The notes: generated from the sequence alone by a model not told the origin. 6,031 bases of DNA from an uncultured Clostridia bacterium (GCA_904501765.1 CAJGCM010000135.1:1-6031); one strand, 5' to 3'. Numbered from the stretch's first letter, positions 1 to 5,856 are shown. Translations and numbers: made by a program.

Positions 1-1
1 C

Positions 2-244
2 GCTGTAATCATATCAAAAATCCGTGAGAGCGGCAAGATAGGCTACGGCTACGATGCATATAAGGAAGCATACTGCGATATGATGGAGGCGGGTATCGTT
101 GACCCCGCAAAGGTGACACGCTCCGCTCTTCAGAACGCAGCATCAATAGCATCAACCGTTCTTACCACCGAAGCGGTAGTTTCCGAGAAGAAGGAAGAGA
201 AGCCCGCTGCGGCGGCACCTGCCGGCATGGACGGAATGTACTAA
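2..244 (+). CDS. groEL: Chaperonin GroEL (Hsp60), C-terminal 80 residues, 5' end outside window
   Basis: This is the tail of the 60-kDa chaperonin, which forms the double-ring ATP-driven folding chamber in the cytoplasm together with GroES. The frame opens at the window edge and ends at a TAA at 242-244. The visible part is the C-terminal half of the equatorial domain. It includes the family-typical stretch GIVDPAKVTRSALQNAASIA at residues 31-50 of the fragment, followed by STVLTTEAVV. The end is an acidic/lysine segment, an alanine-proline run and a short AGMDGMY tail. This is a reduced form of the Gly-Gly-Met tail of the E. coli protein and is common in Clostridia. groES would be expected upstream, outside the window. 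Transcription probably ends at the hairpin at 284-313, which is part of the repeat that begins a few bases after the stop. Identity is certain. Only the N-terminal part and the promoter are missing. Confidence 0.98.
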   Translation, partial: AVIISKIRESGKIGYGYDAYKEAYCDMMEAGIVDPAKVTRSALQNAASIASTVLTTEAVVSEKKEEKPAAAAPAGMDGMY

Positions 245-246
245 TC

Positions 247-473
247 GCAGCTTCCGAATTTTGGCATAAAACGAATAAAAAACAAGGGGTATTGTAACTT
301 AGCAGTACCCCTTTTGATATTTTTTCTATTTATAAGGAAAGATGTTGAAAACCTACGGTTTTCTTAATTTTAGTTAGAGTTTTTTATTCTTTTCCGTTTG
401 CTCCCTCTCGGCGTACGCTTGTACGCCTTCGGGTCACAAGCGAAAATTTCTGCACAGAATTCGTTTGCCCGCA
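247..473 (+). repeat. Structured intergenic repeat, copy 1 (downstream of groEL)
   Basis: First of three related copies in the window, and in tandem with copy 2 at a 223-bp offset. It starts 2-3 bases after the groEL stop. Parts in order: a conserved 23-nt A-rich leader at 263-285; hairpin A at 284-295/302-313; a T-rich stretch; hairpin B at 347-353/357-363 (7 bp, loop TAC); a pyrimidine-rich linker at 380-409 that contains TTTTTTATTC; hairpin C at 410-416/421-427 (7 bp, loop GCTT); and a possible hairpin D at 437-444/460-467 (8 bp with one G.U). Positions 251-365 match copy 2 at 110 of 115 bases, whereas the rest is clearly more diverged. No convincing reading frame is present. It could be a mobile non-coding element, a structured 3'-UTR RNA, or both. 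I do not recognise it as a named family. Confidence 0.9.
284..326 (+). terminator. Probable groEL intrinsic terminator (hairpin A of repeat copy 1)
   Basis: A 12-bp hairpin pairs 284-295 with 302-313 around a six-base loop. Two of the pairs are wobbles (T292.G305 and T295.G302), and the core is GGGG/CCCC. It is followed by TTGATATTTTTTCT, an interrupted but T-rich tract. It lies 40 bases after the groEL stop in the right orientation. As a terminator it is plausible but not ideal, because GATA splits the T-tract. The same hairpin recurs in copies 2 and 3 as part of the larger element, so termination may not be its only role. Confidence 0.7.
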
Positions 474-690
474 CTTCCGAATTCCGGCATAAAACGAATA
501 AAAAACAAGGGGTATTGTAACTTAGCAGTACCCCTTTTGATATTTTTTCTATTTATAAGGAATGATGTTGAAAATCTGCGGTTTTCTTCGCTTTTAATTA
601 AAGTTTTTATTCTTCCTCGTTTCCTCACTCGGTGTATGCTCTTACACCTTTCGCACGTCAGCCGATGATTTCTGCTCAAAACGGACTCCC
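474..690 (+). repeat. Structured intergenic repeat, copy 2 (tandem to copy 1)
   Basis: This is the second unit of the tandem pair, aligned to copy 1 with an offset of 223 bases. The conserved leader is at 486-508. Hairpin A is at 507-518/525-536 and identical to that of copy 1. Hairpin B is at 570-576/580-586, where C352-G358 of copy 1 becomes the wobble T575.G581. The pyrimidine-rich linker contains an 18-base block at 609-626, attcttcctcgtttcctc, shared exactly with copy 3. Hairpin C is at 631-636/643-648, where the C412-G425 pair of copy 1 becomes T633-A646. A weaker hairpin D may pair 660-664 with 682-687 with one bulge. The end near 690 is judged by loss of similarity to the end of copy 1. 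It lies between the groEL terminator and the convergent addB terminator. Confidence 0.9.
507..549 (+). terminator. Second copy of the hairpin-A terminator
   Basis: This has the same sequence and fold as the hairpin at 284-313: a 12-bp stem pairing 507-518 with 525-536, then TTGATATTTTTTCT. It would act as a back-up terminator for any groEL transcript that reads through the first copy. The duplication is part of the 223-bp tandem repeat rather than a separate event. Confidence 0.6.
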
Positions 691-707
691 ATATTTTATC
701 ATAACCG

Positions 708-744
708 AAAAAGAGAGCGGAGTGTTTATAACGCACTCCGCTCT
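708..744 (-). terminator. Intrinsic terminator of the regulator-addB unit
   Basis: A perfect 11-bp stem pairs 714-724 with 734-744 around a nine-base loop. Read on the minus strand, it is followed after one C by five T residues (712 to 708). It lies 78 bases past the addB stop, so it is well placed to end the minus-strand transcript. On the plus strand the hairpin is followed by AATTATGTTG, which is a poor T-tract, so I assign it to the minus strand. Unlike the plus-strand genes, this unit ends in an ordinary terminator and not in a copy of the repeat. Confidence 0.88.
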
Positions 745-747
745 AAT

Positions 748-771
748 TATGTTGTTTTGTATGTTGTTTTG
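748..771. repeat. Short tandem repeat, 12 bp x 2
   Basis: TATGTTGTTTTG occurs twice in perfect tandem (748-759 and 760-771). It sits between the addB stop and its terminator and would be in the 3' untranslated part of that transcript. No function can be inferred, and it may simply be a slippage product. Confidence 0.8.
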
Positions 772-821
772 AATATTAAGGTTGGAATTTCGGAGAATTC
801 GCCTTTTTGCTTTTTGTTATT

Positions 822-3800
822 TTATTTCCCACTCCTGCAAAAGGCTTTATAGTCGCAGTATTCGCAGGGGTTATGTCCCTTTCTGCCCGAGGGGGTGGGG
901 GATATCTCGCCGCTTATCATTCTGTCGGCAATATCCCGTATGGCAGAGGTAATTGTTTCGTTAATTTTGTCCCAGCCTGAGGACGTGTATAGGTATTTCG
1001 AGCCTTCGGTAATAAGAGAGTCATTTATCTCGTCGTATTTCAGAGGCGTGAAGCGCTTGTTCATAGCGGAAAGGCTCTCCTCCTCGGAAAGCACCATTCC
1101 GAGGCGCTTCTGGCGGCTCATAACGTCTGCTCTGGCGAGGGTATCGTCCATAGTTTTAATCTTTCCGTCGCCGACTCCCGTCTTCATATATATGACTCCT
1201 GCGGGTATCATTTTTTCACCCTCGGAAAGCCCAATTTTATCACGGAAGGCGGAGTCCTCGGTTTCAACTATGGATTTTAAGTAAAGAAACATTTGCAGGT
1301 TCTCACCCTTAGCAAGGTCCTCGGGAGAGAATTCCTTGCTGCCGGTCTTATAGTCAACAACTCTTACGTAAAGACCCTCGTCCCCACGATACGTGTCAAC
1401 TCTGTCTATAATTCCATAGATATAAACGTCACGTCCGTCGCTGGTTTTAAACACGGCAGGTGTGGGGTTACCATCACTTCCTCGCTTTATCGGAAGCTCG
1501 AAGAACACAGGCTCAAAGCCCGAGTCGGAGAACTCCTCGCAAAGCCCGTCAACCACAGGCTTTGCAGCGCGGCACAGCCGCTTTACGGTAGCGTCAAGTC
1601 TTGCCGAGGTCCTGGGAATTCCCTCAAAGCACGCTTTTATATACTTGTCTGCAGACTCTGAAATAAGCTCCTGCTTCTCTTCTTCCGTTATTTCGGAAAT
1701 TTTGCTTCCTCGCTCATTCAGAGTTTTTAAAAATCTTTCAAGTAAGTCGTGAATAAATGTACCGATGTTAGCCGCATCAAATTCCGCACGGCTCTCGGGC
1801 TTCAGCTTCAGAGTGTAGCTGCAAAAATAATTCAAAGGACAGCCGACAAATCTGTCAATGCGGCTTTGAGTAAGAGCAATAGCGTCCTTGTAAAGAATGC
1901 CTGCAACGTCCTCCGAGAGCGTAATTTTCTCGTTGGAAACTGGTTGCCCCGAAATGCTTAACCGTTCGCCAAAGCCTACCTCGTCAAGAGCCTGCGCCAT
2001 AGCATAGCCTTCACCACCGAAATCATAAAGATGCTCTAAAGCAAATTCGGGAGAGTAGGTCCTTTCCATATAAGGAAGCTCTTCTATTTTAACGACAGAG
2101 GCGGCGCCTCCTGTCATATCGGATATCTTTGATATTATATCCGAGGGGGCGGCGGCAGAGTAATCGCTGCCCGAGGTGTGATAGAGAATTGAAACGCCTT
2201 CCTTGGCAAAGGACAGGGAGCGTGTCAGATAATAAAGCTCCCTTGAGAAGGATATATCCTCCTCGGGTGAAATGTCAAGCTCGGCTTTTTTGAGCGCAGC
2301 CCTCTCCCTGTCGCTGAACAGCTTACTGTCCCCGACAGCACCGGGTAGCACTCCGAAATTAGCGCCTATTACGTATATTCTCTTCTTTTCGCCGAATCTT
2401 GCGGTAGCCGCAGAGCCTGCGCTTACGTTGTCAAGATATGCGGGAATCCTGCCTATGTCGGTGCAGTCCATAACGATAGCGAGAAGAGCCTTAAAGCTCT
2501 TCGGAGTGATTTTTACACCATCAAGCACTTTGCACATACTGTCAAGTGAGGCGCAGAGATTTTCCCATATACCCGAAAGCTCCGATGCGCGCTCAAGCTT
2601 GTTTTCTGCCTTATAGCGGTTTATTCTCGCCCTTATTTGCTCCTCGAGCTGCAATTCTTCAATAAAGCGCCAAAGCCCCGTAGCGTGTGAGATTATATCC
2701 TCTTTTTCCTCAAGCGACCTCTTAAGGCGCATAAGAGGACCTGCAATTTTTTCACGGGTTGCGTTTAGTAAGCGTAGCTTTGCGTCTGTGGCATCGTTTC
2801 TTTTGTCGGAGTAGCCCTCGGGGTTCATATTCCAGAATACACCGTCGGTAAAGCGAGAGCCGTTTATCTGCCATTTCTCGACGAATATTTCAAATTCGTC
2901 AGCTTCCTCTCGGCTGATACCGGAAAGAGAGCATTTTGCAAAGGCTATAACGTCACGTCTCTCAAAGCTCCCCGTTACAGCGCCAAGTGCGGAATAAATA
3001 AGCTTTATTACGTCAAAGGTGGTAGCCTTGACCCTGCGGGACATAAAGAGAGGGATATTAGCCTTTTCAAAGGAAACGTCAAGAATTCCCGAGTATGAGT
3101 CTATATTCCTTGCGATAATGCCGAAATCCGAATATTTCGCTCCCGCCATAACACGCCTTTTTATATCCGCAGCAACAAAATCACATTCGTCGTAAGGAGT
3201 TTTCGCTTCGTATAAAGCCAGTGCGTCACAATCGGATAAAGCGTCACAGTCTATTTTAAGTCCCTGCCGCCAAAGCAGGTTGCACAGCTCCTTAATCAGG
3301 GGGCGTGTATTACCTTCGGTGGAGGTCAGCCGTGTAAGAGTTGTGTCACAGCCTGCCTTGTTTGCGCACCTTTGCAGTCTTTCGTGTGCATCTCTTATTT
3401 CTCTGTATTCAATAGCGTCGGGGTTTTCCTTTGGAAGATTAAGAGATACGGTTATTTCGCATTTTTTCAGCAGCGCTTCTATAACACGGTACTGCGGCTC
3501 GGTAAAGGAGGTAAAGCCGTCTATGAATACTTCAACCCCCGAAAAAGTGTCACGGGGTGCGCTCGAAAGCTTTTCAGTAAGGTGGAGAAGAGTGTCGTCA
3601 CTGTCAGAAAAATGCTCCGAAAGATATTTTTTATAAAGGGTCATAAGGTAAGAGAGCCGCTCAAGCTTTGATATGAGTCTTCGCTCCTCTTTGTTGTTCT
3701 CGTTTCCAAGAATTTTTGCCGCCGAGTCTAAAAGCTCAGGAGTTAAAGAAAGAGCGGTTGCCTCGCCTATCTCGCCAAGAGCCTTTTTTACCGCCCCGGC

Positions 3801-4133
3801 GCTGACGTTCTGAGGTGCGCCCTCAGTGAAGGGCGTAAGCTCGGTAAGCACCTTCCACATAACGAGAGCCTTCTGCCCCTCGTCGGCAAATTCGCCACCA
3901 ACGCCGCCAAGAGTGCGGAAAACACTATCCGCAAAACGGGTAAAGTTTGTGGCTTCAAAATACAGAGGTGCCGAGGGAGGCAGGACAGCTGCCATTTTTT
4001 TCTCGGTCAGAACCGTCTGCTGCTCGGGAACCAGAAGTAAGGTCTTCTTTCCCGAATCAACTCTGCTCTTTATTTTTTCGATGACCGCTTCTTCTCTTCT
4101 GCTGAAAAAGCCGCCTTCAAGAAGATTAAGCAA
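822..4133 (-). CDS. addB: ATP-dependent helicase/deoxyribonuclease subunit B (AddB)
   Basis: AddB is the partner of AddA in the cytoplasmic AddAB complex, which resects double-strand breaks to Chi and loads RecA. At 1103 residues it is close to the usual AddB size. The order is: an inactive UvrD-like helicase half with VPEQQT at 35-40, FIDGFTSFTEPQ at 203-214 and GANFGVLPG at 590-598; then a RecB-type nuclease domain. Nuclease residues visible are H795, D910 (IDRVD), D927 and K929 (DYKTG), and Q947 (QMFLYL). Four Fe-S cysteines fit the family pattern: C765 (GCPLNYFC), then C1090, C1093 and C1099 near the C-terminus. The nuclease therefore looks active. Oddly, the N-terminal region, normally GRxGSGKT-like, reads GGFFSRRE, so Walker A is lost. 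The start is TTG, chosen because AAAGGAGGGG lies seven bases upstream and the homologous N-terminus begins there. It follows the regulator gene by one base, and addA is not next to it. Confidence 0.95.
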   Translation of the reverse strand: MLNLLEGGFFSRREEAVIEKIKSRVDSGKKTLLLVPEQQTVLTEKKMAAVLPPSAPLYFEATNFTRFADSVFRTLGGVGGEFADEGQKALVMWKVLTELTPFTEGAPQNVSAGAVKKALGEIGEATALSLTPELLDSAAKILGNENNKEERRLISKLERLSYLMTLYKKYLSEHFSDSDDTLLHLTEKLSSAPRDTFSGVEVFIDGFTSFTEPQYRVIEALLKKCEITVSLNLPKENPDAIEYREIRDAHERLQRCANKAGCDTTLTRLTSTEGNTRPLIKELCNLLWRQGLKIDCDALSDCDALALYEAKTPYDECDFVAADIKRRVMAGAKYSDFGIIARNIDSYSGILDVSFEKANIPLFMSRRVKATTFDVIKLIYSALGAVTGSFERRDVIAFAKCSLSGISREEADEFEIFVEKWQINGSRFTDGVFWNMNPEGYSDKRNDATDAKLRLLNATREKIAGPLMRLKRSLEEKEDIISHATGLWRFIEELQLEEQIRARINRYKAENKLERASELSGIWENLCASLDSMCKVLDGVKITPKSFKALLAIVMDCTDIGRIPAYLDNVSAGSAATARFGEKKRIYVIGANFGVLPGAVGDSKLFSDRERAALKKAELDISPEEDISFSRELYYLTRSLSFAKEGVSILYHTSGSDYSAAAPSDIISKISDMTGGAASVVKIEELPYMERTYSPEFALEHLYDFGGEGYAMAQALDEVGFGERLSISGQPVSNEKITLSEDVAGILYKDAIALTQSRIDRFVGCPLNYFCSYTLKLKPESRAEFDAANIGTFIHDLLERFLKTLNERGSKISEITEEEKQELISESADKYIKACFEGIPRTSARLDATVKRLCRAAKPVVDGLCEEFSDSGFEPVFFELPIKRGSDGNPTPAVFKTSDGRDVYIYGIIDRVDTYRGDEGLYVRVVDYKTGSKEFSPEDLAKGENLQMFLYLKSIVETEDSAFRDKIGLSEGEKMIPAGVIYMKTGVGDGKIKTMDDTLARADVMSRQKRLGMVLSEEESLSAMNKRFTPLKYDEINDSLITEGSKYLYTSSGWDKINETITSAIRDIADRMISGEISPTPSGRKGHNPCEYCDYKAFCRSGK

Positions 4134-4150
4134 ATCAGCTCCCCTCCTTT
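4131..4150 (-). promoter_or_regulatory. Ribosome binding site and TTG start of addB, overlapping the upstream gene
   Basis: Read on the minus strand, AAAGGAGGGG (4150 to 4141) is followed by AGCTGA, which contains the TGA stop of the upstream gene, then one T and the TTG start (4133-4131). The very strong Shine-Dalgarno sequence lies inside the last codons of the regulator gene. There is no ATG or GTG at suitable spacing, and the next in-frame Met is residue 47, which would remove the VPEQQT motif. The arrangement suggests translational coupling. Confidence 0.88.
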
Positions 4151-4662
4151 ACGTATTTTTCGTTTATGGAATAGCCTCGCCCTCTGGAGGTGAGAATTAT
4201 TTTCTCGCCCTCTGCTTCAAGCTTTGAGCGCAGATAATGAATGTAAACGTTTACTATTCCTGCGTCTGTTGCCCCTGCGAAAACCGCAGAGAGTATTTTT
4301 TCCTTTGAAACGAAGCCGCCCTCGCTGATAAGGAGCGAAAGAAGCGAATATTCAAGCTCCGTAAGCTCAATCCTCTCCCCGTCAAGCAAGGCAGCTCTTC
4401 CGGCGGAGGCGAGGGTAAGTCTTTTTGCGCCGCCACGTGGCATAAATGCTTTTTTAATTTCTCCCAAGGGAAGGGGAAGGTCGAGTACTGTCAGCGCACC
4501 GTTTGCCTCTATCTCAATGTAGCGTCCGTCTGAGGTGTGACCCTCACGGATAATTACGTCAGCTCCCGCCTCCTTCTCACAAGGCTCAAAGGCAAAGGGA
4601 ATTTCAAAGCGCACCTTTCTCAAAAGATATGCGTCGTCTATTAAAAAGCAGATGCGTTTCAT
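4135..4662 (-). CDS. OmpR/PhoB-type winged-helix regulator with a shortened, non-canonical receiver-like N-terminus
   Basis: This 175-residue predicted cytoplasmic DNA-binding protein has a clear Trans_reg_C winged helix at about 80-167. LTELEYSLLSLL is at 100-111, GFVSKEKILSAVF at 116-128, the recognition helix VNVYIHYLRSKLE at 137-149 and the wing SRGRGYSI at 159-166. The first 73 residues are much shorter than the roughly 120 of a receiver. They begin like one (ICFLIDDAYLLRKV, with D9 and D10) and end with LDLPLPLGEIKKAF, which resembles the KP-F-EL end of receivers. The middle, with the phosphorylated Asp and the switch Thr/Ser, cannot be identified. It is probably phosphorylation-independent. 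The ATG at 4662 is supported by AGGGGGAG six bases upstream and a consensus promoter 35 bases upstream. No histidine kinase gene is adjacent. It is co-transcribed and probably translationally coupled with addB. Its target is unknown; autoregulation is possible. Confidence 0.85.
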   Translation of the reverse strand: MKRICFLIDDAYLLRKVRFEIPFAFEPCEKEAGADVIIREGHTSDGRYIEIEANGALTVLDLPLPLGEIKKAFMPRGGAKRLTLASAGRAALLDGERIELTELEYSLLSLLISEGGFVSKEKILSAVFAGATDAGIVNVYIHYLRSKLEAEGEKIILTSRGRGYSINEKYVKEGS

Positions 4663-4696
4663 GAAAATCTCCCCCTGTCATAAAATCTTTTAATAT

Positions 4697-4726
4697 ATTA
4701 TAACGCATAAGTCTGCCCACTGTCAA
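4697..4726 (-). promoter_or_regulatory. Consensus sigma-A promoter of the regulator-addB operon
   Basis: On the minus strand, TTGACA (4726 to 4721) and TATAAT (4702 to 4697) both match consensus at all six positions and are 18 bases apart. Transcription should start near 4690, giving a leader of about 28 bases before the ATG at 4662. This would be a strong promoter unless repressed. No other promoter is evident before addB, so both genes probably depend on it. Confidence 0.88.
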
Positions 4727-4764
4727 GAATTCGTAAAAATCTGTTTTAAATAAAAAAGCCTGCG

Positions 4765-4801
4765 GCAACATTCGCAATTTCCATAGCAAGATTTGCAATT
4801 T
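4765..4801. promoter_or_regulatory. Direct repeat, 16 bp x 2 at 21-bp period: candidate operator
   Basis: GCAACATTCGCAATTT (4765-4780) and GCAAGATTTGCAATTT (4786-4801) match at 14 of 16 positions and are separated by CCATA. Each unit itself holds two GCAA cores nine bases apart. A 21-base period puts both units on the same face of the helix. They lie just upstream of, and touching, the candidate -35 of the aldolase gene, and about 40 bases behind the -35 of the divergent regulator promoter. OmpR-family proteins typically bind direct repeats, so the divergent regulator is one candidate ligand. That link is inference only. Confidence 0.5.
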
Positions 4802-4827
4802 TTATATCTGCCGTAATATGGTACAAT
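4799..4827 (+). promoter_or_regulatory. Candidate extended -10 promoter of the aldolase gene
   Basis: TACAAT at 4822-4827 matches the -10 consensus at five of six positions and is preceded by TGG, giving an extended -10 (TGn). The -35 region at 17-base spacing is TTTTTA (4799-4804), a weak match, as expected for an extended -10 or activator-dependent promoter. The start would be near 4834, giving a leader of about 50 bases. TATAAT at 4850-4855 is a possible alternative -10, but it has no -35 at workable spacing. Confidence 0.5.
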
Positions 4828-4885
4828 TATCTCGGTTGAAATTATATTTTATAATTTTAAAACGATTAGAAAAGAGGAGAAAGCT

Positions 4886-5851
4886 ATGAACGATATGATG
4901 AAAGAACTTTATTCCATTGGTCTTATTCCCGTAATTAAGATTGAAAATCCCGACGATGCAGTGCCCCTTGCGAAGGCGCTTATAGACGGTGGACTTCCCG
5001 CAGCGGAAATCACCTTCAGAACAAAGTGTGCGGCAGAGGCCATAAAAAATATAACAGAGGCATATCCCGAAATGCTTGTAGGAGCAGGAACGGTGCTTAC
5101 CACAGAGCAGGTTGACGCAGCTATTGCGGCGGGCTCTAAATTCCTCGTATCTCCCGGGCTTAACCCCAAGGTAACCGCTTACGCTCTTTCCAAGGGAATT
5201 CCTATGCTTCCCGGCTGCTCAAATCCCTCCGATATCGAGGCGGCGCTTGAGCTTGGTCTTACAACCGTGAAATTCTTCCCTGCAGAGGCGGCAGGCGGTC
5301 TTAAGATGCTTAAGGCTATGGCGGCTCCCTACGGTCAGCTTACCTTTATGCCCACAGGCGGTATAAGCCAGGATAACCTTCTTGACTATCTTAAGTTCAA
5401 CAAGATAGTTGCATGCGGCGGCTCCTTTATGGTAAAGGACGAGCTTGTTAAGGAAAAGAAATGGGAGGAGATTACTCTCCTTACGAAGAACGCTGTTAAG
5501 GCTATGCTCGGCTTTGAGTTCCTTCACATGGGCATAAACAACGAAAGCGAGGAGGAGGCTCTTCGCGGAGCTAAGCTCTTCGAGTGCATGTTCGGTATGG
5601 AGGTTAAGGTTGGCGGCAAATCAGCATTTGCGGGCGGAGCCTTTGAATTTATGAAATCAAAGGGCCCCGGAAAGCACGGTCATATTGCAATCCGTACCAA
5701 CTTTGTAGACAGAGCTATGGCTTATTTCAAGAGAATGGGATTTGAGTTCGACGAGTCTACAATTACATACGACGAGAAGACAGGTAAGCCCAAGTTCGTT
5801 TATTTCAAGGAAGAGATTTGCGGATTTGCTATTCACCTTCTCCAGAAATAA
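4886..5851 (+). CDS. KDPG/KHG aldolase fused to a C-terminal VOC-like domain
   Basis: The predicted bifunctional aldolase cleaves 2-keto-3-deoxy-6-phosphogluconate to pyruvate and glyceraldehyde 3-phosphate, and 4-hydroxy-2-oxoglutarate to pyruvate and glyoxylate. These are steps of sugar-acid and Entner-Doudoroff-type catabolism in the cytoplasm. Residues 1-208 are a full class I KDPG aldolase barrel. It has E41 and R45 (EITFRT), GAGTVLT at 66-72, SPG at 89-91, the Schiff-base lysine K129 (TVKFFPAE), PTGGIS at 156-161 and GGSF at 178-181. A single-domain enzyme ends about there. Residues 209-321 add a VOC-type (glyoxalase/dioxygenase fold) domain: FLHMGIN at 212-218, GHIAIRT at 265-271, a helix ending KRMGFEF at 282-288 and FAIHLL at 314-319. 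H214, H266, H317 and possibly E254 could be metal ligands. The role of this domain is unknown. The ATG is supported by GAGGAG six to seven bases upstream. It appears to be monocistronic, with no neighbouring sugar-acid genes in view. Confidence 0.93.
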   Translation: MNDMMKELYSIGLIPVIKIENPDDAVPLAKALIDGGLPAAEITFRTKCAAEAIKNITEAYPEMLVGAGTVLTTEQVDAAIAAGSKFLVSPGLNPKVTAYALSKGIPMLPGCSNPSDIEAALELGLTTVKFFPAEAAGGLKMLKAMAAPYGQLTFMPTGGISQDNLLDYLKFNKIVACGGSFMVKDELVKEKKWEEITLLTKNAVKAMLGFEFLHMGINNESEEEALRGAKLFECMFGMEVKVGGKSAFAGGAFEFMKSKGPGKHGHIAIRTNFVDRAMAYFKRMGFEFDESTITYDEKTGKPKFVYFKEEICGFAIHLLQK

Positions 5852-5856
5852 AAGTC

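Noticed and set aside
465..668. Plus-strand open frame of 67 codons inside repeat copy 2
   Set aside because: It is hydrophobic only because of the T-rich tracts, and it covers hairpins A-C. The 223-bp period is not a multiple of three and copy 1 does not keep a matching frame.
251..690. CRISPR-like or satellite array
   Set aside because: There are only two units of about 223 bp, joined without unique spacers, and a third diverged copy lies 5 kb away. This does not fit a CRISPR array.
434..736. Minus-strand open frame of 100 codons across both repeat copies
   Set aside because: It runs through non-coding repeat and hairpins, including the addB terminator. It has no plausible ribosome binding site, its composition is unlike the neighbours, and the frame is not kept between copies.
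784..800. Small palindrome GAATT...AATTC near the addB stop
   Set aside because: It is a five-base-pair A/T-rich stem, expected by chance, and the convincing terminator lies further downstream at 708-744.
895..1752. Several plus-strand open frames opposite addB (also at 2272-2616, 3280-3671 and 3826-4227)
   Set aside because: They are shadows of the addB reading frame on the other strand. None has domain character, ribosome binding sites or gene-like spacing.
4755..4768. Minus-strand terminator-like GCC-GCA-GGC followed by six T residues, upstream of the regulator promoter
   Set aside because: The stem is only three base pairs, and no minus-strand gene lies upstream of it in view that would need termination there.
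4604..4798. Minus-strand 64-codon frame overlapping the start of the regulator gene
   Set aside because: It spans the consensus promoter and the start of the real gene in another frame, so most of it would not be transcribed from that promoter.
4834..4885. Riboswitch or attenuator in the aldolase leader
   Set aside because: The predicted leader is only about 50 bases, A/T-rich and without a stable hairpin or T-tract, so it is too short for a known riboswitch class.
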